The translations under genes and the position numbers were made by a program. From Candidatus Omnitrophota bacterium (GTDB lineage Bacteria > Omnitrophota > Koll11 > 1-14-0-20-64-10): a stretch of DNA of 64,000 nt. The notes under the pieces were generated by a model, which searched no databases, was not told where the DNA came from, and was given only the letters and a program-made list of their open reading frames with translations. Below, in pieces: positions 20,073-27,409 of the stretch; within the stretch, counting starts at the first letter, position 1, and each line of letters starts with the position of its first letter. The stretch is taken from contig JAMWCF010000001.1 of assembly GCA_023818695.1 (NCBI GenBank), positions 496,001 to 560,000 on the forward strand, in the 5' to 3' direction.

Positions 20073-20589
20073 TGTCAAACCAAAATAGAAATGTCTGGTT
20101 TTAATGCTTTGCTTTAAGGTTTGAAGCTCTGGAGAGTTAAGGGGCTGGGTTAGCTTCATCGTTACACGCACATCTTTTTTCGCCACGGATGATCTGCCGC
20201 CGGCTTGCGGGCCATCTGCGGGAAGAACCGGCTGATCGTCCAGATGAACGACTCCGGCTTAGCCTTGGGCTGAATCGGAATCGGCCGATAGGCCAGCTCC
20301 TTGCCCTCATGCAAAACACGCATCCGGCCCTGGGGACTGATCGTCACCGCCACCCCCTGCTTGGCCAAGGGACGTAGATCAGACGGCCACACCTGCCGCG
20401 TGCTCAACTCCACAAGCGGCTGCCTCAACCTGCGTCGTCTGCTTCTTTAAGACCGCTTCAAGAACTGGAAGCCTTCGAAGCTCCTTCTGGCTCATCGTGA
20501 CAACGTCCTCGTTCATAATACCCTCCTGTCTTCCAACAAGAGGACATTTTTACTTTGGTAGAACCGGACATTCTCACTTTGGTATTACA
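20073..20589 (-). mobile_element. Left IS copy, internally deleted (ISNCY/IS1202-like)
   Basis: 517 bp. Terminal inverted repeats are TGTCAAACCAAAATAG... and, reversed from the other end, TGTAATACCAAAGTGAG...; each contains the ATGTCYGGTT box. On the minus strand an ATG at 20516 with an AGGAGGG RBS opens a transposase start (MNEDVVTMSQKELRRL), shifts frame near 20430, keeps part of an HTH (ELSTRQV), then jumps to a C-terminal piece ending DHPWRKKMCV. The middle, including any DDE catalytic core, is missing, so it cannot move by itself. The family is assigned from motif resemblance only. It lacks 25 bp of terminal repeat present in the right copy. Confidence 0.75.
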
Positions 20590-20620
20590 CAACTTCCAGA
20601 ACTTCTGTTCTGTCGGTGGC

Positions 20621-22414
20621 TTATCGGTTCTGTGGGCCGGGGAGGATGCTGAGGAGATAATCCTGGCTGGCGGGCTTAACGAGGAAGCCGTCGGCCCCCA
20701 TCTCCTTGGCTTTCTCGCGGTACTCGGGAAAATCGCAGGCGGTGATCAGGAAGACGGGCCTCTCGGGGAAGATTCTCTTTGCCTCCTGAAGAATACCGAA
20801 GCCATCCGGGGAAACCCCTGTGGATCCGTCGCCCCTGAGGAGGATTTCCGAAAGGATGACATCGGGCTGATGCTCCTTGAGAAGCGCCAACGCTTGCGGC
20901 CCGCTGGTGGCCGTCCAACACGTGATGCCTCGCGCCTCGAAGATGAGGCGTACGGTTTCCAGGGTTTCTTTCTCGGAGTCTACGATCAGGATGCTGGCCG
21001 CCGAGGGGGCTTTCCTTGCTGGCCTGGGAAGTTCATCGGAAATCACCGATGGCCTCGCCGCCTGTGGGGAGGCCGGAAGGTCCGACTGCCGCAGCGGGAA
21101 CGTGAGGGTCACGGTGGTGCCAGCCCCCACCTGGCTCTCCACCTGGATCGCCGCATTGTGGGCCCTCAGGATGTTCTGGACGATGGCCAACCCCAGGCCG
21201 GAACCTTTTTCCTTCGTGGTGTAGAACGGGGCGAAGATGAGCGGGATCTGGTTCTCCGGGATGCCGGATCCGGTGTCGCGGACCTTGACGACCAAGGCCT
21301 TCTCGTTGGGGAAGGCAACGATGTCCAGGAGGCCCGGTTTCTCGCCAGGGGGTGACATCGCCTCGATGGCGTTGTTGAACAAGTTCAGGAACACCTGCTT
21401 CATCTGATCCCGGTCTGCCTCGACGGTAACACCGTTGGGGCTGTAGCCCTTTCGCACCTCGATGTGGCTGCGGTCCAGATCGTTCTCCAGCAGGGCCAGC
21501 ACGCTGTCGATCGTTCCGCTGATCTCGATCGGCTTGAAGTCCGGCGCCTTGGGTCTGGAATACACCATGAGCTGCCGGACCAGGTCGTTGATCCGCTCCG
21601 CCTCCGCCTGGGCAAGCTTGGCGAAGCGGTTGCGGAAATCCGGGTCATCGTATTTCTCCGGCAGCATCTCGAAGAAGCCAAGGATCGCCTGCAGGGGATT
21701 CTTGATCTCATGGGCCATGTCGGCGGCGAACTTGCCGATCGTTCCCATCCGCTCGGAGTGGAGCAGCTGATCGCGGGTGTCGCGCAGTTCCTCGTAGGCC
21801 TGGGCGTTCTCGATCGCCCAGGCCGCCTGGGAAGCCAGCGCGGAGAAGATGGCCAGGTCGTCCTGATCGTACAGGTCGCCGGTGAGTTTCTCACCGAGGA
21901 CGAGGAAACCCTGCAGCTTGCCCTCCCTGAAACTGGGAACGCAGACGGCGGCCTGCAAGCGTTCCATCTCCCAGAGTGCGCGTTTGAGCGCGGGGATTTC
22001 CTTGTGCTCCTTGCTCCTGGGTCGTCGCTTGGGCTCCGCTGGGTGTTCCTCCTTCAGCTCGTTATAGACGAGCGGTTCCTTGCACTGGGTGAGGAGAGTA
22101 ACCAGAGCCGACGACTCCTCGATGCAGAGTTCGCCAACCGGCTTGCGGAATTTGCCGTGGGAGGTGGCGACAGTGAAGCCGGGTTCAGTCTTGTTTCTGA
22201 GGAAAATCGTGACGTGGGCGGCCCGCGTATTGCTGGCGGTCACCCGGGCGATGAGGTTGAGCAGCCGCGGCAGGTTCCGGATCCGGGTCATCCCGAGGCT
22301 AGCGGCTCTCAAGATTTCCTGGTAGCGCCGCCGCTGCCGGGAGAGTAACCGGTGCCGCAGCCGCCGGCGGAACCGGCGGAGCCGTTGAGTCAGACTGGCC
22401 AGAGGATGGGGCAC
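20621..22414 (-). CDS. Hybrid sensor histidine kinase: GAF, HisKA, HATPase, degenerate receiver
   Basis: Cytoplasmic hybrid kinase of 597 residues; no membrane segments. Very Arg-rich first 30 residues, GAF-type sensor domain (about 45-207), HisKA with phospho-acceptor H235 in MAHEIKNPLQ, HATPase with N347/N348, G1 DTGSGIP (380-386) and G2 GSGLGLA (404-410), and a C-terminal receiver (474-590). In the receiver the acceptor Asp is replaced by Glu (E523 in ILSEILL) and the acidic pair is reduced to D479-S480, so it may act as a fixed phospho-mimic or docking module. It follows the stand-alone receiver gene at 22429 by 14 bases and ends 31 bases from the left IS. Confidence 0.88.
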   Translation of the reverse strand: MPHPLASLTQRLRRFRRRLRHRLLSRQRRRYQEILRAASLGMTRIRNLPRLLNLIARVTASNTRAAHVTIFLRNKTEPGFTVATSHGKFRKPVGELCIEESSALVTLLTQCKEPLVYNELKEEHPAEPKRRPRSKEHKEIPALKRALWEMERLQAAVCVPSFREGKLQGFLVLGEKLTGDLYDQDDLAIFSALASQAAWAIENAQAYEELRDTRDQLLHSERMGTIGKFAADMAHEIKNPLQAILGFFEMLPEKYDDPDFRNRFAKLAQAEAERINDLVRQLMVYSRPKAPDFKPIEISGTIDSVLALLENDLDRSHIEVRKGYSPNGVTVEADRDQMKQVFLNLFNNAIEAMSPPGEKPGLLDIVAFPNEKALVVKVRDTGSGIPENQIPLIFAPFYTTKEKGSGLGLAIVQNILRAHNAAIQVESQVGAGTTVTLTFPLRQSDLPASPQAARPSVISDELPRPARKAPSAASILIVDSEKETLETVRLIFEARGITCWTATSGPQALALLKEHQPDVILSEILLRGDGSTGVSPDGFGILQEAKRIFPERPVFLITACDFPEYREKAKEMGADGFLVKPASQDYLLSILPGPQNR

Positions 22415-22428
22415 GGCTCCCTCCGGGT

Positions 22429-22800
22429 TCAGGCCTTTCCGGAATCAAGGAGGGCCCGGACCTGGGTCAGGATCTTCTGCTGCCGAAACGGCTTGGTGAT
22501 GTAGTCGTCGGCCCCGAGGTTGATCGCCTCGGTGGCCACGTCGGTGGCCTCGTAGCCGGTGATGATGACGACCCGGACGCCGGGCTTGAGCTCCTTGATC
22601 CTGCGCAGCGCCTCCAGTCCGTTCATCTTCGGCATCTTGATGTCCATGATCGCTATGGCGGGGTCGTTGGCCCTGACGTGCTCGACCGCCTCCTCGCCGT
22701 TGGCCGCGAAGGAGAGCTCGTACTCGCCGCCCAGCATGTGCTTCAGGGTTTCCCGGACTCCCTCCTCGTCGTCGCAGATCAGGATGTTCGCCTTCTTCAT
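22429..22800 (-). CDS. Single-domain response regulator (CheY-like)
   Basis: 123-residue receiver without an output domain. All key residues are present: D10-D11, phospho-acceptor D53 (IMDIKMP), T81 and K103. It lies between the XRE-cupin gene and the hybrid kinase gene on one strand with 14-base gaps, so it is likely phosphorylated by that kinase. Without an output domain it may act by protein contact or as a relay. Confidence 0.9.
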   Translation of the reverse strand: MKKANILICDDEEGVRETLKHMLGGEYELSFAANGEEAVEHVRANDPAIAIMDIKMPKMNGLEALRRIKELKPGVRVVIITGYEATDVATEAINLGADDYITKPFRQQKILTQVRALLDSGKA

Positions 22801-22814
22801 CGTTCCCTCCGTCG

Positions 22815-23369
22815 TTAGAGCACAACCGGATTGGTGACGGAGATGAGCTTCGCCACGTGCCGGTTGGCGTTCGAGAGATGGTGGGGCATTGAGGCGTCCA
22901 GGTACAGAGTGCTGCCCTGGGAGATCCGGTAGCTCTCCTCACCCACCCTCACGTCCACATCGCCCTCCAAACCGAAGAGCCACCGCTCGGTCCCCCTGGG
23001 GTATTGCTCCCTCGCCGTCTTTCCGCCGGGCTGGAGGACAATCATCTGCGGCAGCATGTGCTTCCTGGACACCTGGGTGGTCAGAAGGATCGCAGAGGCC
23101 TTCTCGTCGTAGGTGTAGGTCTGCGCCCCTTGGGCCTTGGATTCCAGATACGCCGCTCCCTGGGGTGGCGCCTCCAGGCCCCGGTACAGCTCCGCCACAC
23201 TGACCTTCAGGGCTTCTGCGATCTTCTCGATCGTCCTGGCGTTCCCTCCGCCCTTCCCGTTCTCGATGCGGCTCAAGGAGCCGACAGCGACGCCGCTTCG
23301 CCTGGCCAGCTCCCCTATGGCAAGACCCTGCTCCTTCCTGAGTGCCCGGATGCGGGCTCCGAGATCCAT
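22815..23369 (-). CDS. XRE-family regulator with C-terminal cupin domain
   Basis: 184 residues. The N-terminal helix-turn-helix (about 4-60, RALRKEQGLAIGELARRSGV, then SLSRIENGK) is followed by a linker and a cupin_2 barrel (about 105-178, PGGKTAREQYP ... SYRISQGSTLYLDASMPHHL), which in this family senses small ligands. A strong RBS (GGAAGGGGGTGAAAC) precedes the ATG. Its promoter lies within palindromic and repeated sequences (see 23393-23470), which suggests autoregulation and control of the divergent small genes. First gene of the XRE-receiver-kinase operon. Confidence 0.9.
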   Translation of the reverse strand: MDLGARIRALRKEQGLAIGELARRSGVAVGSLSRIENGKGGGNARTIEKIAEALKVSVAELYRGLEAPPQGAAYLESKAQGAQTYTYDEKASAILLTTQVSRKHMLPQMIVLQPGGKTAREQYPRGTERWLFGLEGDVDVRVGEESYRISQGSTLYLDASMPHHLSNANRHVAKLISVTNPVVL

Positions 23370-23392
23370 GTTTCACCCCCTTCCGCTCATCC

Positions 23393-23470
23393 TGAATCGT
23401 ACTACAAAAACGCGAACTTTTCAAAGTGAATCGTCCTCTTTATGAATCATACGCCACTGTCCTGAAGCGT
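23393..23470 (-). promoter_or_regulatory. XRE promoter with palindrome and TGAATCGT repeats
   Basis: A minus-strand promoter has TTGAAA (23424-23419), a 17-base spacer and TACGAT (23401-23396). The -35 lies inside the perfect palindrome ACTTTTCAAAGT (23416-23427). TGAATCGT or one-mismatch variants occur at 23393, 23427, 23443 and 23463, the first covering the -10. The arrangement fits an operator for the XRE-cupin protein; binding is inferred. Confidence 0.55.
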
Positions 23471-23555
23471 TATATTTACACAAGTATATATAAATAAATA
23501 TCTTGTATAAAATATTCTGTGCCGGAACCATTCAAACAAATATGTGAAATTAATA

Positions 23556-23585
23556 TTGACAAATATTTGAACTATGTGGCATACT
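23556..23585 (+). promoter_or_regulatory. Sigma70-type promoter for the small-gene/riboswitch transcript
   Basis: TTGACA (23556-23561), an 18-base spacer and CATACT (23580-23585), 30 bases before the ATG at 23616. The surrounding 130 bases are strongly AT-rich, unlike the neighbouring genes. Divergent from the XRE promoter. Confidence 0.6.
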
Positions 23586-23615
23586 CCCCAGTGAGAACAT
23601 GAAAGGGACTCCCCG

Positions 23616-23777
23616 ATGTTCAGACGGTGGTACCTCTACTGGCGATGGCTACGGATCAAACGGGTGAAGGTGGGCAGAGCCATTGAGGTGGAACTACCCA
23701 GATTCTCCCGGATGAGCGAATACGCCGCCGGCGACAACTTCCCGGTTCTGTCCAGAACGCTGGTCAGGGCCGAGTAA
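23616..23777 (+). CDS. Small basic protein of unknown function
   Basis: 53 codons opening MFRRWYLYWRWLRIKRVKVG, rich in Arg and Trp/Tyr. AAGGGA lies eight bases before the ATG, and a promoter is well placed upstream. The stop codon is immediately followed by the first paired strand of the c-di-GMP-I riboswitch. No family recognised. It could be a small membrane-surface or nucleic-acid-binding peptide, or a leader peptide. The ORF is short, so coding status rests on the RBS and promoter spacing. Confidence 0.45.
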   Translation: MFRRWYLYWRWLRIKRVKVGRAIEVELPRFSRMSEYAAGDNFPVLSRTLVRAE

Positions 23778-23870
23778 GATTCCGATCAGGGCAAACCCGA
23801 CGTAAGAAGCGGGGGCGCAAAGCCGAGGTTCCGCCTCAAACCAGGGGCGGGAGGCCGGGCTGCCGGAATC
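23778..23870 (+). ncRNA. Cyclic-di-GMP-I (GEMM-I) riboswitch aptamer
   Basis: Matches the GEMM-I core in order: P1 strand GATTCCG (23778-23784), AGGGCAAACC, a GTAA (GNRA) loop closed by CCCG/CGGG, the invariant CGCAAAGCC, a TCAAACC tetraloop-receptor-like segment, GGCCGGGCTGCC, and the P1 return strand CGGAATC (23864-23870), which pairs perfectly with the first. The P1 return strand is also the 5' arm of a terminator (next entry). Ligand binding is inferred from the conserved core; the match of sequence, order and P1 pairing makes chance unlikely. Confidence 0.87.
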
Positions 23871-23904
23871 CATGTGATTCAGGCAGCCCAGCTTTGTCTT
23901 CTTC
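23857..23904 (+). terminator. Riboswitch expression platform: competing terminator
   Basis: GGGCTGCCGGAATC (23857-23870) pairs with GATTCAGGCAGCCC (23876-23889), one bulge, five-base loop, followed by CTTTGTCTTCTTC. Its 5' arm uses the aptamer P1 return strand, so ligand-stabilised P1 and the terminator exclude each other. This predicts an ON switch: c-di-GMP allows read-through into the gene at 23928. The U-tract is imperfect, so termination may be partial. Confidence 0.7.
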
Positions 23905-23927
23905 ATGGGAGGGAGGTGAGAGTCCGT

Positions 23928-24284
23928 ATGGATCGTCAAATGATGGTGAACCTGATCCGAAACGAGGTGGTCGAGAACCCCAAAGGCAAGACCCGGTTCT
24001 GGCTCGTCCGCTGTTTCGAGATCACCGTGCGCCCCGATCGCGTGGTGGAGCTGGATGAGTATGAGGCGTACGAGGTGTGCGAGGGGAAGAACGGCATCGA
24101 GGCCTGCAGCGACCCCTGCGCTGACCTCCGGAGTCTGGCCGGCATGTTCCACGTCGGCCGCAGCGTGATCCACCTGAACGACGGGCGGGTCATCGAGGAG
24201 CCATCCGGCAGAGGCCTGATCAGCGCCAACGGCAGCCGGCCTGAAGTAAAGCAGCAATCTCGGCCGGCCCCAGTTACCGTTTGA
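23928..24284 (+). CDS. Riboswitch-controlled protein of unknown function
   Basis: 118 residues from an ATG with GGAGGTGA nine bases upstream. No signal peptide or membrane helix. The N-terminal half alternates hydrophobic and charged residues (FWLVRCFEITVRPDRVVELD), then a Cys-containing segment (VCEGKNGIEACSDPCADL) and a polar tail. Three Cys in CEGKNGIEACSDPC could bind metal or form disulfides. No family recognised. The 3' end overlaps the convergent receiver gene by 11 bases. Expression should depend on c-di-GMP through the upstream riboswitch. Confidence 0.7.
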   Translation: MDRQMMVNLIRNEVVENPKGKTRFWLVRCFEITVRPDRVVELDEYEAYEVCEGKNGIEACSDPCADLRSLAGMFHVGRSVIHLNDGRVIEEPSGRGLISANGSRPEVKQQSRPAPVTV

Positions 24285-25095
24285 CCAGGTCGTGCTCCAG
24301 GGCCGTTTGGCGAACCAGCGCCATGAAGGCCTGCAGGTCGCCGTCCTTCCACAGGTTGCCCTGCCATTTCTTGGCCGGCAGCAGGTTCAGCAGCCGATCC
24401 TCCTCAGCGTTGGGGTGCATGTAGAGGATGTAGTCCTTCGGCTGACTCGGGCAGTCCAGCAGTTTGCGGATCGCTTCGCCCGGCTCGTTGACCGTCATGG
24501 CGTCCAGCAGGACGATGTCCGGCTGAAGGGCGGTCATGGCCATGACCGCTTGTTCCACATTCGCGGCGTGTTCCACCTTGTAGACCCCTTTGGCCTGGCT
24601 GGCGTCGCCAAGGTGTCTGAGCAGAATGCTGGCGACCGACTCGAACGGCTCGATGAGCAACAGTAGCGCCAGCGGCTCGCCAGGGGAGGCATCCTGAAGT
24701 TTCATGCCCATCGTTATCTTCTTCAGTTCATCCTCGTCCTTGCGCGTTAGCAGGCGGTCGGCGAATTCGATCAGCTTGTCGGTGGCAAACGGTTTGGTGA
24801 AGAAGGCGTCGCAGCCCAGGGCCCGTACGGCCCGCTCACGCTCCGGGTAGGCGGTCAGCACGATCACCTTAACCTGAGGGGCTTTGGTTTTCACCCGCTT
24901 GAGCACCTCTTCGCCCGGCAGGCCCGGCATGTGGAGGTCCAGAATCATGAGGTCGGCCGGCTGCCTCGCCAGGATCGCCAGCGCCTCATCCCCCGAGGCC
25001 GCGCGCTGCACCTGGTAGCCCTTCTCCAGGAAAAACTGGGAGAGCACCGAGGTCAGCCGATCCTCGTCGTCCACCAGCAGAATCCGGAACTCCAT
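24274..25095 (-). CDS. Response regulator with second receiver-like domain (REC-REC'), copy 3
   Basis: 273 residues. The N-terminal receiver is complete (D9-D10, D53 in ILDLHMP, T81, K101). A linker leads to a second receiver-like fold (about 145-265, PDIVLLDAMTV) without the acidic pair, ending ALEHDLVKR. No DNA-binding or enzymatic output. It is a paralogue of the genes at 26549 and 25809-26567 and is the only one of the three with an undamaged C-terminus. Last gene of the long minus-strand operon that begins with the kinase at 30044. Confidence 0.85.
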   Translation of the reverse strand: MEFRILLVDDEDRLTSVLSQFFLEKGYQVQRAASGDEALAILARQPADLMILDLHMPGLPGEEVLKRVKTKAPQVKVIVLTAYPERERAVRALGCDAFFTKPFATDKLIEFADRLLTRKDEDELKKITMGMKLQDASPGEPLALLLLIEPFESVASILLRHLGDASQAKGVYKVEHAANVEQAVMAMTALQPDIVLLDAMTVNEPGEAIRKLLDCPSQPKDYILYMHPNAEEDRLLNLLPAKKWQGNLWKDGDLQAFMALVRQTALEHDLVKR

Positions 25096-25108
25096 CGCGT
25101 CGCCCCCT

Positions 25109-25483
25109 CTACGCCTTCGGCCCGCCGAGCTTCTTCATGAATTCCAGGAGCTTCTCGGGCGGGATCGGTTTGATGGGATAGTCGTCCGCTCCCAATTGCT
25201 TGGCCTTGGCCTGCTTCTCCTCATCAGGGAAGCCGGTGATCATGACGACGTGGGCGACGGGGTGGAGCCTCTTGGCCTCCCGGAGGATGCCGAAACCGTC
25301 CATGGGGCTGTTGTTCAGCTGGACGTCCAGCAGCACGAGGTCCGGCTTGTGTTCCGCGACGATCTTCAGAGCCGCGGTGCTCTCGCCGGCCGTCCAGCAG
25401 GTGGCCCCGTTCATCTCGAAGAGCATCTTCACGACGGTGTCGGCCGCGACCTCCTCGTCGTCAACGACCAGTACGCTCGACAT
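25109..25483 (-). CDS. Single-domain response regulator
   Basis: 124-residue receiver with D8-D9, acceptor D53 (LLDVQLN), T83 and K105, but LN instead of the usual MP after the Asp. The closest relative in the window is the degenerate receiver of the hybrid kinase at 20621 (shared TCWTA and DGFGILREAKR patterns). It overlaps the 3' end of the ACP gene by 23 bases, so the two are translationally linked. Confidence 0.88.
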   Translation of the reverse strand: MSSVLVVDDEEVAADTVVKMLFEMNGATCWTAGESTAALKIVAEHKPDLVLLDVQLNNSPMDGFGILREAKRLHPVAHVVMITGFPDEEKQAKAKQLGADDYPIKPIPPEKLLEFMKKLGGPKA

Positions 25484-25802
25484 TCGTCATCCTCTGCTCC
25501 AAGTATCGCAGCAGATCCGCCACCGTCAACAGTTTTTCCGCCTCCTCGTCCGTGATCTCGATACCGAACTGCTCCTCCACCGCCATCACGAGCTCGACGG
25601 CGTCCAGCGAGTCGATACCCAGGTCCTTCACGAAGTCGGCCTGCGGCGTGATGCCGTTGGGATAGACGCCCAGCTGCTTGGTCAGGATGTCATGCACCTT
25701 GGGCCACAGGCTCGCACGGAAAACGACGGGCGGCTCCGGGACCTTATGCCAGGGCAGCCGCTGGGAGATCCACTGGCCCATCAGCTTAAGTCGCGTCCCC
25801 AT
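25461..25802 (-). CDS. Acyl carrier protein with N-terminal extension
   Basis: 113 residues. About 35 extra N-terminal residues (basic/aromatic) precede a four-helix ACP fold with the phosphopantetheine Ser in LGIDSLDAVELV (S65) and the following acidic helix ELVMAVEEQFGIEITDEEA. Likely activated by AcpS (16080-16451). It sits between receiver genes, overlapping the next receiver by 23 bases, an unusual setting for an ACP. This suggests that its acyl cargo is part of a signalling or dedicated lipid pathway, not bulk fatty acid synthesis. Confidence 0.88.
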   Translation of the reverse strand: MGTRLKLMGQWISQRLPWHKVPEPPVVFRASLWPKVHDILTKQLGVYPNGITPQADFVKDLGIDSLDAVELVMAVEEQFGIEITDEEAEKLLTVADLLRYLEQRMTNVERTGR

Positions 25803-25808
25803 GGGTTC

Positions 25809-26567
25809 TCACTGCACCACCAGGCGATGCTCCAGCGCCGTCCTGCCGATGAGCTGTACCAGCGTCCCCAAGGACTCCTCAGTTCAGGGGTCGCCGACCC
25901 ATCGCTTACCCGGCACGGAGTCCAGCAGGTGCCGGTTCCTGTCGCCGGCATGCATGAAGAAGACATAGTCCCTGGGCTGAGTCTCGCAGGCGAGCAACCG
26001 CTGCACCACCTCATCGGGATGGTGCTGCGAGGAGAGAAGCGAGAGATCCGCGACCACGAGATGCGGCTTGTGATCCGCCAGGAGTTTGAGGGCGTGCTCG
26101 AGCTGGGCGGTCCTGAGGATGAAGTACATACCTTCCGCCACCAGCGGATCCCGCAGGAGGCGCATCAGCGCGCGGGTGAGCCCGAGGTCCGGCTCCAGGA
26201 GCAGGACGTCTGCCCTGGGCCACTCCCTCGCCGGCCCGCCGGATTCCGCCAGCCCGGGCAGGATCTGCTGGACTTCCTCGGCGTCTTTCTCGAGCAGGAA
26301 CATGCACATCGCCTCGACCATCGGCTCCCGAGCCAGGGGCTTTGGCAGTAAGCGGTCGCAGCCGACGGCCCGGAGCTCCCGTTCCTGATCCGGCTCAGCA
26401 CCTAGCGCCAGGACCTTTGCCAGGGGCGCATCGGCCCGGACCCGCCGGATCAATGTCAAACCGGAGGGGCCTAGCGTCTCCAGATTGAGGACGAGCAGAT
26501 CCAGCTTCGCCCAGCTGAGGATCTGCTCGGCTTCCTCCACGCCGACGATCAGGATCTTGAATTCCAA
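25809..26567 (-). pseudogene. Decaying REC-REC' response regulator, copy 2
   Basis: A paralogue of the genes at 26549 and 24274. The open frame 25884-26567 (227 codons) keeps the MEFKILIV start but has lost about 28 residues of the first receiver, its acidic pair (VGVEE) and the acceptor Asp (LVLNLET). The second domain is recognisable. An in-frame TGA (25884-25886) stands where both paralogues have Trp; beyond it the frame continues for 24 codons with the family ending TALEHRLVVQ and a second TGA at 25809. A truncated protein may still be made. TGA is used as stop throughout the window, so recoding is unlikely. Confidence 0.75.
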
Positions 26568-27409
26568 CGGCCCCTCCTACCGTTTGACCAGCCCGTGCTC
26601 CAGGGCCGTCTTGCGGATGAGCTCCCCAGGGTTTCCAGCTCTCTCTCTTTCCAGGGGTTACCCTGCCAATGCTTGAATGAGAGGGTGTTCAAGACCTGCT
26701 GCCGCTCTGGCGGCAGCGGCCTGTGGAAGTAGAACAGGTAGTCCTTCGGCTGATACTCGCAACTCGTGAGTTGCTTGACGGCATCCGCCGGTGCCGGGAC
26801 GGTCAGGAGATCCACCATGACCAGATCCGGGCGCATAGCGAAAAGCACTGTCATCGCCTGCGACAGGTCGTCTGCCCAGCTAAAATGATAGGTGCCGTAG
26901 CCTCTGCCCGGTTCGGGGTGACGCAGGAAATAGATGATGGGTGCGGCGATGTCCTTGACCGGTTCCAGGATCAGGATGTCGGCCAGCGGCTCGCCGGGTG
27001 AAGCCTGCTCCAACTCCTCCGGCATGGTGACCGTCTTGAGCTCCTCCTCATCCTTGCGGGTGAGCAGCGAATCCACTGTGCGGACCAGGCGCTCCATGGC
27101 GAATGGCTTCTGGACGAAGGCGTCGTAGCCGAGGGGTTTCACCTCGTTCTCCCGCTCGGGGAAGGCGGTCACGACGACCACCCGGGTCTGGGGCGCCTTC
27201 GCGCGGATGTGCCTCAGGACATCCGCCCCGGAGAGGCCCGGCATCTGCAGGTCCAGCAGCACCAAGTCCGCCGGCTGCCGGTCGAAGGCCTCCACCGCCT
27301 CCTCCCCGGAGAGCGCCTGCGACACCAGATAACCCTTCTCGAAGAAGATCTCCGTCAGCGTCGAGACGAGACTCTCCTCATCGTCCACCACCAGAATCCG
27401 GAACTCCAT
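26549..27409 (-). CDS. REC-REC' response regulator, copy 1 (C-terminus frameshifted)
   Basis: 286 residues. Complete receiver (D9-D10, D53 in LLDLQMP) and a second receiver-like domain (PDLVMVDLLTV). Near 26625 the frame shifts relative to the paralogues: the expected ending ELIRKTALEHGLVKR is present in another frame and would stop at 26577, whereas the actual frame reads an Arg/Ser-rich tail into the next gene. The damage is confined to the last 25 or so residues, so the receiver could still work. A sequencing indel is an alternative explanation. Confidence 0.78.
   Translation of the reverse strand: MEFRILVVDDEESLVSTLTEIFFEKGYLVSQALSGEEAVEAFDRQPADLVLLDLQMPGLSGADVLRHIRAKAPQTRVVVVTAFPERENEVKPLGYDAFVQKPFAMERLVRTVDSLLTRKDEEELKTVTMPEELEQASPGEPLADILILEPVKDIAAPIIYFLRHPEPGRGYGTYHFSWADDLSQAMTVLFAMRPDLVMVDLLTVPAPADAVKQLTSCEYQPKDYLFYFHRPLPPERQQVLNTLSFKHWQGNPWKERELETLGSSSARRPWSTGWSNGRRGRWNSRS

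Noticed and set aside
20137..20428. Independent small genes in the IS copies (60-88 codon frames on both strands, repeated at 32353-32644)
   Set aside because: They are pieces of the frameshifted, internally deleted transposase and its antisense frame; both copies carry identical ones at the same offset (12216).
25884..25886. TGA as selenocysteine, or as Trp through an altered genetic code
   Set aside because: The paralogues have Trp there, but TGA is the stop of many genes in this window (including ATGA overlaps), and no SECIS-like hairpin was evident; a nonsense mutation in a decaying copy is simpler.
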